Shown one piece after another: positions 17,201 through 24,114 of a DNA stretch of 64,000 nucleotides. The stretch is from positions 248,001 to 312,000 of the forward strand of contig CAWFET010000002.1 in assembly GCA_963815045.1 (NCBI GenBank), read 5' to 3'. A program made the position numbers and the translations under genes. The notes beneath the pieces were generated by a model. It was given only the letters and a program-made list of their open reading frames with translations, made no database searches and had not been told where the DNA came from. This stretch comes from DASUPK01 sp963815045 (GTDB lineage: Bacteria; Actinomycetota; Thermoleophilia; Solirubrobacterales; 70-9). Position 1 is the first letter of the stretch; each line of letters begins with the position of its first letter.

Positions 17201-17796
17201 CCGCGTCGCCCATCACGGTGTAGCGGTCGCCGACGGCTCCCGCCATCACCTCGCCGGAGTTGATCCCGACACGGAGCGAGAAGCCGACGCCGTACTTCTC
17301 GCGGCTCTGGCGGTTGGCGCCACTCATCGCCTCCTGCATGGCGAGGCCGGCCCTCGACGGCCCGCTGCGGATCGTCCTCATGCGCGACCGGGGCACCGAA
17401 CACGCCCATCACGTTGTCGCCTATGAACTTGTCGATCGAGCCTCCGAAGCGCTCGATCTCCTCACCCAGCACGCGGAGGGTGCGGTCCACCAGGGCCTTG
17501 ACGGCCTCCGGGTCCATCCGCTCCGCGGCCGCCGTGTAGCCGGAGAGATCGGCGAAGAGGACCGTTGCCTGGCGCCGCTCCTCCGGAGGCGACTCGGTCG
17601 CCGGGGCCGGGCGGGCCTCCTGTTGGGCGGTGGCCGAGAGAGCGCCCCCGCACTCCATGCAGAACTTGGCGCCGCCCGGGTTCTCGGCTCCGCATTCGGG
17701 ACAGCGCGGCGAGAGCTCGGCGCCGCAGGACATGCAGAAGCGCGCCCTCTCGGGGTTGTCGGCCGCGCAGTTGGGACAGGCTCTCCTCCCCTCCAT
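14214..17796 (-). pseudogene. Zinc-ribbon / class III cyclase / AAA ATPase / TPR regulator, frameshifted
   Basis: Two overlapping frames make one protein of about 1193 residues. The first runs from ATG 17796: double zinc ribbon (CPNC, CMSCG, CPECG, CMECG), then the cyclase start (VLFADLSGYTAA, DKFIGDNVMGVFG). It leaves frame after HEDDPQRAVE, near residue 148. The other frame then supplies AGLAMQEAM, RVGINSGEVMAG and GDAVNVAARLQ. Deleting one G from the GGG run at 17351-17353 restores one frame (3583 bases becomes 3582). An AAA_16/NB-ARC-like ATPase follows (VIGQAGVGKSRLLREL) and then a long TPR region. Metal Asp and the Asn/Arg pair are present, so the enzyme would be active if intact. A sequencing error is as likely as real decay. 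Confidence 0.82.
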
Positions 17797-17873
17797 CGAG
17801 ATCAGGATAGGACGAGGCAGCGTGATCTGACGCTAAGGAGCTTGCGCTACCCTGCGGCGCCGCCGGAGAGACC

Positions 17874-18940
17874 TTGACCCGTACTCGCGCCCTGATCTCA
17901 CTCACTCTCGCGCTCGTCGCGGCGCTGCTGCTCGCCGCGTGCGGGGGCGGCGGCAACAGCGAGGATCCGCAGCAGGTCCTCCAGCAGACCTTCAACAACC
18001 CGACGCCGATCCAGAGCGGGACGTTCGATCTCGACTTCAAGATCGAGACCAGCGGCGGCGACAATCCGGGCAGCTTCGAGACGAAGCTCGGCGGCAAGTT
18101 CGCGAGCCAGGGCAACGGCCAGTTCCCCAAGTTCGACATCGACGCTTCGGTGAATGCTGACAGCGGCTCGCAGAGCTTCTCGGGCACTGGGGGACTGACC
18201 TCAACCGGGAGCCAGGCCTTCGTGAACTTCCAGGGGACCGACTACTCGGTGCCGCAGTCGCTCTACGACGAGTTCACCACGACCTACGCCCAGCTCCAGG
18301 GCCAGAGCAGCTCCAGCAAGTCCAACAACCTGTTGAAGACGCTCGGCATCAGCCCGGCGAATTGGCTGACGGACCTGAAGAACGAGGGCACCCAGGACGT
18401 GGAGGGGACCAAGACGATTCACGTCTCCGGCTCCGCGAACGTCTCGAAGCTCGTCGAGGATCTGAAGACGATCGCTCAGAGGGCGGGGAGCTCCGTCGGC
18501 AATGTGGACACTCAGCAGCTCGACCAGCTCGACGGCATCGTCCAGTCGGGGGACATCGACGTGTACTCGGGCGAGAGCGACAAGCTGCTTCGCCGCTTCC
18601 AGATCAGCGTCGACCTGAAGCCGCCGGCGGGCACCCCGGGCGCGCCGGATTCGCTCACCGTCGACATCCAGCTCAACCTCGCCGACGTCAACAAGCCGCA
18701 GACCTTCAACGCCCCCGCCAACGCGCAGCCGCTGAGCAGCCTCTTCCAGTCACTCGGGGTCAACCCGGCGCAGCTGGGCAATGCGCTGCGGGGGGACTCG
18801 GGACCAGCGGCGCATTGCCGGAATCCGGAGGCTCGACCACCGCGCCGAGCGCTTCGGGCGTTCAGGCGTACGAGCAGTGCCTCTCGCAGGCTTCGGGGTC
18901 GGCCGCGCTTCAGAAGTGCGCCGCCCTGCTCGGCCAGTAG
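17874..18940 (+). CDS. Secreted lipoprotein, probable one-base frameshift near C-terminus
   Basis: The start is TTG 17874 with GGAGAG upstream. The signal is typical for a lipoprotein (LTLALVAALLLAACGGGG). The body is Ser/Gly/Gln-rich with paired beta segments (GTFDLDFKIETSGG, FNNPTPIQSGT), reminiscent of LppX/LprG-like beta-cup lipoproteins of actinobacteria, but this is unsure. After QLGNALRG the frame runs into non-coding sequence. One extra G in the G6 run at 18790-18795 would restore a frame ending GVQAYEQCLSQASGSAALQKCAALLGQ at TAG 18940, giving about 355 residues. As written, the frame stays open opposite the next gene to 19880, which is not credible coding. Confidence 0.72.
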
Positions 18941-18944
18941 CCCC

Positions 18945-20129
18945 CTACCAGGAGTCCGGCAGGGGCTCCTCGATCTCGATCAGCTCTCCCGGCGGATGTC
19001 CCGCCTCGTGGACCTCGGTGCGATAGAGGAGGGGGGCCAGATAGCGGCCGCTGATCTTGTGCGGCGGCCACCAGAGCCGATCCAGGCTGGCAGTTCCCTC
19101 GCCGCCGCCCCCCGCGATGTCAGTGCGCATGTGCAGCGAGGCGTCGCCGGTGAGGAGCTGCCCGCGCAGCACCGGCCGGAAGGGCTCGGGCGCGCCCGCG
19201 GCACCGAGGCGATGGGCGATGCCCTCGGCCGCGGCGTCGGCCTGCTGTGTGGCCAGGCCGCCCTGCTTGACCGGGAAGTCCGTTCCGTCGCCCGCGGCGT
19301 AGACGTCCTCGGCGCCGCGAACGCGCGAGTGATCATCGACCGGCAGGAAGCCGTCATCGTCGGCAGGCAGTCCCTCGATCGCCGGTCCCTCCATCCCGGG
19401 CAGGGCGATGACGACGTCAGCCTCCACCTTCCGGTCGCCGGGCGTGAGGATCAGGGAATCGCCCTCCTGATGGGCTCGCTCGCCGGTGACCACCTCGATC
19501 CCGCGAGCGCCCAGCAGCTCGCCGACGGCCGAGCTGGCGGCGGCTCCGAAGGCGGCGAGCGGATTGGGCTCCGGGGTGATCAGCGTGATCTCGAACTGCT
19601 CTCCGCGGTCACGCGTGCGCCGCTCGGTCATCAGGGCGACCTCGTACAGCGGGAGCGACCAGGTGATCGTGGGCGGGACGACGAAGGCGATCCTGCCGCC
19701 CCCGCTCGCCGCCCGATCGAGGACCGGGTCGATACGGAGCGGCTCGGTCGGGTTCGGAAACGTGATCGCCCCGCTGAGGGCGGGGACGAAGCGGCCGCCG
19801 ACGCAGATGATCAGGTAGTCGTACTCCCGCGAGCTGCCGTCGTCGAGAGCGAGGGTGTGCGATCCGGGATCGACCGATGAGACCGAGCGCAGCAGGAACT
19901 CGGCGCCGTTCTCCTCGGCGAGCGGCGCCAGCGCGTATTGCTCCGGCGGGCCCAGCCCGAACGGCTCCTCGACCAGCAGCGGCTTGTAGACGAAGTCCGG
20001 GTCCGGGGCGATGAGCGTGATCTGGGCGCGGTCGCCGGCCAGGTCGCGCAGCGCCAGAAGCGCTTCGACGCCCGCCACGCCGCCCCCGACGATGCAGACC
20101 TTCGCGGCGCTCTCGTTAGGCTCGCTCAC
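18945..20129 (-). CDS. FAD/NAD(P)-dependent oxidoreductase (NDH-2 / sulfide:quinone reductase-like)
   Basis: The 394-residue product opens with the FAD-binding Rossmann motif KVCIVGGGVAGVEALLAL (about 10-27). YDYLIICVGG and the second FAD contact GAEDVYAAGDGTDF near 280-293 follow, then KQGGLATQQADAAAEGIAHRL, typical of the NDH-2/SQR group. There is no clear CxxC redox pair, so a type II NADH dehydrogenase-like or uncharacterised flavoprotein role is more likely than disulfide reduction. Its GTG start is 3 bases from the start of the divergent antiporter gene. Confidence 0.82.
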   Translation of the reverse strand: MSEPNESAAKVCIVGGGVAGVEALLALRDLAGDRAQITLIAPDPDFVYKPLLVEEPFGLGPPEQYALAPLAEENGAEFLLRSVSSVDPGSHTLALDDGSSREYDYLIICVGGRFVPALSGAITFPNPTEPLRIDPVLDRAASGGGRIAFVVPPTITWSLPLYEVALMTERRTRDRGEQFEITLITPEPNPLAAFGAAASSAVGELLGARGIEVVTGERAHQEGDSLILTPGDRKVEADVVIALPGMEGPAIEGLPADDDGFLPVDDHSRVRGAEDVYAAGDGTDFPVKQGGLATQQADAAAEGIAHRLGAAGAPEPFRPVLRGQLLTGDASLHMRTDIAGGGGEGTASLDRLWWPPHKISGRYLAPLLYRTEVHEAGHPPGELIEIEEPLPDSW

Positions 20130-20132
20130 GGT

Positions 20133-21269
20133 TTGAGTCTATTCACCAACCCCAAGAGGCTTCTCGGGGCAGACGGCTGGCCCTACCTGCTGTCGCCGCT
20201 GATCGTGGCCGCGGTGATCGTCGACCTGGCGGGTGCGCCGGCCACCGTCATCTTCTTCGTCTCCGCGGTGGCGCTGATCCCGCCCGCGGCGATGATGGGG
20301 CGGGCGACCGAGGAGCTCGCCGAGCGCTCCGGCAACGTGGTCGGGGGGCTGCTCAACGTCACGTTCGGGAACGCCCCCGAGCTGATCATCGCCCTCTTCG
20401 CGCTCGGCAAAGGCCTCCAAGAGGTCGTCAAGGCGTCGCTGGTCGGCTCGATCCTCGGCAACATCCTCCTGGTCATGGGAGCCGCGATGCTGGTTGGCGG
20501 TCTCAGCGGGGGGCGCACGCGACGGGTCCAGAAGTTCGGGCAGACGGCGGCAAGCGTGCAGTCGACGATGCTGCTCCTCGCGGTCGCTGCGCTGATCATG
20601 CCCGGCGTCTTCGCGCTGGTCGAGGGCGATGGCCTGCCACATCCGGGCGACGCGATCGTCAACTACGGAAGCACGCTCGAGCACCTCTCCCTGGCGGTCG
20701 CGATCGTGCTGATCTTCTCCTACGCCGCAGGCTTGCTCTTCTCCTTGAAGACTCACGCTGCCCTTTTCAATCCCCACGAGGATGAGTCGACGATCGAGGA
20801 TCGAGGGGACTGGAGCACGAGGCGCTCGGTGATCGCCCTGGCGATCTCCGGGGCGCTGGTCGGCGTCCTCTCGGAGATCCTGGTCGGCTCGATCGAGGAG
20901 ACCTCCCGCGCGATCGGGCTCTCCGAGTTCTTCATCGGCGCCATCGTGGTCGCCATCGTCGGCAACGCCGCGGAGCACTGGGTCGCGGTACTGGTCGCCT
21001 ACAAGAACAAGATGAGCCTGGCGGTCAACATCGCGATCGGCTCGAGCGCCCAGGTGGCGCTCTTCGTGGCGCCGGTCCTCGTTCTCTGCTCGTTTTTCAT
21101 CGGACCCGGGCCGATGCCTCTCGTCTTCAACGGCCTCGAGCTTGCCGCCCTGGCGATCGCGGCGATCATCGCCAACCAGGTGACCCAGGAGGGAGAGTCC
21201 ACCTGGTACGAGGGGCTGCAGCTGCTGCTCGTATACGTGGTGATCGCGCTCGCCTTTGCCTACGCCTAG
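20133..21269 (+). CDS. Calcium/proton exchanger (CaCA superfamily, Cax/ChaA type)
   Basis: From TTG 20133 the product has about 378 residues and 10-11 membrane helices. The two alpha-repeats carry the family signatures GNAPELIIALFALGKG and GNAAEHWVAVLVAYKNKM, whose Asn and Glu line the cation site. An acidic cytosolic loop (HEDESTIEDRGDW) lies between the halves. It would export Ca2+ in exchange for protons. The start is uncertain: the gene begins 3 bases from the divergent flavoprotein start and has only TTAGG as a weak ribosome-binding site. A second CaCA antiporter follows 9 bases later. Confidence 0.85.
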   Translation: MSLFTNPKRLLGADGWPYLLSPLIVAAVIVDLAGAPATVIFFVSAVALIPPAAMMGRATEELAERSGNVVGGLLNVTFGNAPELIIALFALGKGLQEVVKASLVGSILGNILLVMGAAMLVGGLSGGRTRRVQKFGQTAASVQSTMLLLAVAALIMPGVFALVEGDGLPHPGDAIVNYGSTLEHLSLAVAIVLIFSYAAGLLFSLKTHAALFNPHEDESTIEDRGDWSTRRSVIALAISGALVGVLSEILVGSIEETSRAIGLSEFFIGAIVVAIVGNAAEHWVAVLVAYKNKMSLAVNIAIGSSAQVALFVAPVLVLCSFFIGPGPMPLVFNGLELAALAIAAIIANQVTQEGESTWYEGLQLLLVYVVIALAFAYA

Positions 21270-21278
21270 CTCAGGCCG

Positions 21279-22274
21279 ATGAATTTCGCGCTCCTCGCCG
21301 CGAGCTTCGCAGTGATCCTGGCAGGGGCACTGCTCTTCACGAACGCCGTTGAGTGGATCGGCCATCGCCTGGATCTCGGCGAGGGTGCGGTGGGAAGCCT
21401 GCTCGCGGCCGTCGGGACGGCGATGCCGGAGACGCTGATCGCGGTTGTCGCCCTGATCGAGGGGACGAAGAACGAGGACGTCGCGATCGGCGCGATCGTG
21501 GGCGCTCCATTCCTGCTCGCCACCCTCGCGATGGGACTGGTCGGGCTGACCGCCTACGTCTACAGAAGACGGCGCCCGCAGGGGGTCTTCCTGGAGGCCG
21601 ACGTCCGCACGCTCGATCGCGATCTCGTCTTCTTCCTGGTGTTCTTCGCGCTTGCCCTGGCGCTGGGTCTCGGCGCTCCAAGCGAGGTCCGGATCCCGGC
21701 TGGGCTGGCATTCATCGCCGCATACCCGGCCTACGCATGGCTCACCCTCGCCCGGGGCGGTGAGGCGCAGGCGGCGGAGACGCTCAATCCGCTGATCATG
21801 GCGCGCGGATCCAGCGGGCAGCCGGCCGAGCCCACCATGGCGACCGCCGTGACCCAGTTCCTGATCGGGCTGGCGGCGATGGTGGGTGGGGCACACCTCT
21901 TCGTGGAGGAACTGCTCAACGTCGCCGGCGACCTCGGGGTCGAGGCGATCGTCCTCTCGCTGATCCTCGCGCCACTCGCGACGGAGCTCCCGGAGAAGGT
22001 GAACAGCTTCTTCTGGGTCCGCGAGGGGAAAGATTCCCTGGCGCTCGGGAACGTCACCGGTGCCATGGTGTTCCAATCGACGATTCCCGTCGGCATCGGG
22101 CTCCTGTTCACGGACTGGGACCTGGCGGGAAACGCCGCGGTCTCCGTGGGGCTCGGGCTGGCCGGCGGGGTGATCGCCTACTGGGCGTTGCGCCTTCGAG
22201 ACCGCTTCGAGCTGCTGCCCGGGCTCGCTTGGATCGGCCTGTATGCCACCTTCATCGTGGTGGTCGTCGTCTAA
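21279..22274 (+). CDS. Sodium/calcium exchanger-like membrane protein (CaCA superfamily)
   Basis: The 331-residue product has about ten helices with both alpha-repeat motifs: VGTAMPETLIAVVALIEG in the first half and LILAPLATELPEKVNSFFW in the second. It differs from the preceding gene in both motifs, so the two are distinct paralogue groups (YrbG-like and Cax-like), encoded in tandem 9 bases apart and surely co-transcribed. Having two different cation antiporters in one operon suggests joint ion homeostasis, but the ions cannot be told by sequence reading alone. Confidence 0.82.
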   Translation: MNFALLAASFAVILAGALLFTNAVEWIGHRLDLGEGAVGSLLAAVGTAMPETLIAVVALIEGTKNEDVAIGAIVGAPFLLATLAMGLVGLTAYVYRRRRPQGVFLEADVRTLDRDLVFFLVFFALALALGLGAPSEVRIPAGLAFIAAYPAYAWLTLARGGEAQAAETLNPLIMARGSSGQPAEPTMATAVTQFLIGLAAMVGGAHLFVEELLNVAGDLGVEAIVLSLILAPLATELPEKVNSFFWVREGKDSLALGNVTGAMVFQSTIPVGIGLLFTDWDLAGNAAVSVGLGLAGGVIAYWALRLRDRFELLPGLAWIGLYATFIVVVVV

Positions 22275-22346
22275 CTGCTCCGAGGAGTGAGCGGTGCTCA
22301 AGTTGGCGTTCGGCTTTGCGCAGGCGTGGACGAAGAGCTCTGGCAA

Positions 22347-22364
22347 GAAGGCCAACCGGCCTTC
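22347..22364. terminator. Hairpin between convergent genes
   Basis: GAAGGCC and GGCCTTC form a perfect 7-bp stem around AACC, in the 99-base gap between the converging antiporter and DUF3224 genes. It would serve both strands. There is no U-tract. Confidence 0.45.
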
Positions 22365-22373
22365 CGGTCTGAG

Positions 22374-22760
22374 TCAGCCCAGCTCGTAGGTGAGGGTGAG
22401 GGTGTGGTTGCCCTCCTCGTCGGCGAGCATCGTTCCCTCGCCCGAGATGCCCTCGAGCTCACCCGTGCCGCTGCCGGGGACGATCGTCCCGGTGTTGGTG
22501 ACGCCGGCCGGGCCCATGATCCCCGTGTGCTGGAAGACGAAGGTTCCCGGCTTCCCGCCGAGCGTCCCGCTGATCTTGTCGTGGCCGACGTAGCCGCCGC
22601 CCCCCTCGGACTTGGCGATCATCAGCTCGGCCGTGCTGGAGCCCTCGAGGTCTCCGCTGAAGGTGCGTGAGATGTGGACGCGGCTCAGCTCGACGCCCTC
22701 GGCCTCGGCGTAGCCCTCCTCGTCGTAGCGGTCGTTGCTGAAGGGAGAGGAGGCGTTCAC
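22374..22760 (-). CDS. DUF3224 family protein
   Basis: The 128-residue product fits DUF3224: HISRTFSGDLEGSSTAELMIAKSEGGGGYVGHDKISGTLGGKPGTFVFQHTG, then GTGELEGISGEGTM and the closing HTLTLTYEL strand. The fold is predicted to be a small beta barrel related to allene oxide cyclase. Function is unknown. It is the last gene of a short run that starts with the two genes at 23.3-24.1 kb and includes the peroxiredoxin; the gap to the latter is 18 bases. Confidence 0.82.
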   Translation of the reverse strand: MNASSPFSNDRYDEEGYAEAEGVELSRVHISRTFSGDLEGSSTAELMIAKSEGGGGYVGHDKISGTLGGKPGTFVFQHTGIMGPAGVTNTGTIVPGSGTGELEGISGEGTMLADEEGNHTLTLTYELG

Positions 22761-22778
22761 GGGCGCGACGCTACTGCT

Positions 22779-23255
22779 TCAAGCAGGCTCGAAGTCAAGT
22801 TCCCGGAGGGCATCCAGCACGACGTCATCGTGCGTCTTCGGGGAGGCCTTCGGGATCACGTGCGCGACCTTCCCGTCCGGGTCGATGATGAACGTCGCCC
22901 GCTGCACGCCCATGTAGGTCTTGCCGTACATCTTCTTCTCTCCCCAGACGCCGTAGAGCTCGGCGACCTCGTGGTTCTCGTCGCCGAGCAGCGTGAAGTC
23001 GAGATTGAACTTGTCGGCGAACTTCCTCTGCGCGGTGACCGTGTCGGGCGAGACCCCGACGACGCGGGCGCCCGCCTGCTCGTAGTCGGCGCGGTGGTCT
23101 CGGATGCCGCAGGCCTGCGTCGTGCAGCCCGGAGTGTCGGCCTTCGGATAGAAGTAGAGGACGACCGGCTGGCCGCGCAGCTGGCTCAGCGTGACCTCGT
23201 CGCCGTTCTGGTCGGGCAGCGTGAAGTCCGGAGCGCTGTCCCCCTCGGCGACCAA
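22779..23255 (-). CDS. bcp: Thioredoxin-dependent peroxiredoxin, BCP/PrxQ type
   Basis: The 158-residue product has the PrxQ active site ADTPGCTTQACGIRD with peroxidatic Cys44 and resolving Cys49 five residues later. YFYPKAD, GVSPDT and GVQRATFIIDPDGKV complete the fold. It reduces peroxides using thioredoxin. The start is TTG 23255, supported by GGAG six bases upstream. It begins 3 bases after the stop of an acidic protein gene, so the two are likely co-transcribed. Confidence 0.92.
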   Translation of the reverse strand: MVAEGDSAPDFTLPDQNGDEVTLSQLRGQPVVLYFYPKADTPGCTTQACGIRDHRADYEQAGARVVGVSPDTVTAQRKFADKFNLDFTLLGDENHEVAELYGVWGEKKMYGKTYMGVQRATFIIDPDGKVAHVIPKASPKTHDDVVLDALRELDFEPA

Positions 23256-23258
23256 GCT

Positions 23259-23630
23259 CTACTCCGCCTCCGGCTCCCCGGCGTCCTCGCGCCCCGGGTC
23301 CTGGCCCTCTTCGTCCTCGTCGAGCTCCTCGTCGCCCTGCTCGAGCGCGGTCTCGGAGACCGATCCCGCGGAGCCCGGGTGGTAGCGGGTCTGGAATTCC
23401 TCGAGGAGCTTGTCGCGCTTCTCCTCGTCGACGGGGACCTCGTCGGAGATCCGCACCCAGTCAGCCCCCTCGTAGGCCTCCATGTTGAAGACCTCCTGGT
23501 CGATCGAGGCGGAGTCGTCGACGACCACGACCACCTCGGTCTGGGGGTTGAAGTAGGTGCCCGGGACATCGGTGATCTCCTCGAGCTCCATCACTCGCTT
23601 CTCTGCGTCGCTTGCTTCCACGGGCGGCAT
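23259..23630 (-). CDS. Acidic hypothetical protein
   Basis: The 123-residue product is strongly acidic toward the C-terminus (EQGDEELDEDEEGQDPGREDAGEPEAE region). The first 80 residues look folded: ITDVPGTYFNPQTEVVVVVDDSASIDQEVFNMEAYEGADWVRISDEVP. No family is recognised. Similar actinobacterial proteins with a PGTYxNPxTEVVVVVDD segment exist, but I cannot name their role. It lies one base downstream of a membrane protein gene and three bases upstream of the peroxiredoxin gene. Confidence 0.65.
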   Translation of the reverse strand: MPPVEASDAEKRVMELEEITDVPGTYFNPQTEVVVVVDDSASIDQEVFNMEAYEGADWVRISDEVPVDEEKRDKLLEEFQTRYHPGSAGSVSETALEQGDEELDEDEEGQDPGREDAGEPEAE

Positions 23631-23631
23631 C

Positions 23632-24096
23632 TTATTGACCGAGGTTCTCGAGTTCCCTCAGCTGGCGCTCGATCTCCTTCTCGACGTCGAGAGGCTTCTT
23701 GCCCTGCCGCTGGCGGCGCTCGTTCCTGGCGACGACCAGCTGGCGGATCTCCTCGCGGAGCCCCGCATCGGCGGCCAGCCCGGGCCCGCCCGACTCGGAG
23801 GCGAGCAGCTTCTCGACCTCGGCGTCGACGTCGAGCGCCTCGCGTCCCTTGGCGACGCCGCGGTCCGAGCGCGCCTGGATCATCTGACGGATCTCCTCCT
23901 CGCGGACCTCGGCCGAGACCGCGTGGATGGGTGCGCCCGAGCTCTGCGGGAAGTCCTGCTCCAGCGAGAGGGGTCCCTTGCCGATCTGACTGAGTGCGCC
24001 GCCCGCGCCGCGCGCGAACACGATCGCACCCACCGGCAGCGCCACGAGCACCACGACGATCAGGACGATGCCGACCTGGAACGTGGCCAGAAGCAT
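23632..24096 (-). CDS. Membrane-anchored protein with a duplicated helical motif
   Basis: The 154-residue product has one N-terminal membrane helix (VGIVLIVVVLVALPVGAIVFA) and a charged cytosolic part. This part holds two copies of one motif: REEEIRQMIQARSDRGVAKG with ALDVDAEVEKLL, and LREEIRQLVVARNERRQRQG with PLDVEKEIERQL, about 50 residues apart. The motif looks like two short helices with a conserved LDVxxE(V/I)E turn. No known domain can be assigned safely. It heads the run that includes the acidic protein and the peroxiredoxin. Confidence 0.65.
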   Translation of the reverse strand: MLLATFQVGIVLIVVVLVALPVGAIVFARGAGGALSQIGKGPLSLEQDFPQSSGAPIHAVSAEVREEEIRQMIQARSDRGVAKGREALDVDAEVEKLLASESGGPGLAADAGLREEIRQLVVARNERRQRQGKKPLDVEKEIERQLRELENLGQ

Positions 24097-24114
24097 GCGT
24101 TCAGGTTAAGCCCG

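Noticed and set aside
20139..22355. Minus-strand open frame of over 700 codons opposite the two antiporters
   Set aside because: The translation is hydrophilic low-complexity shadow sequence; the plus strand shows two clear membrane proteins with CaCA motifs.
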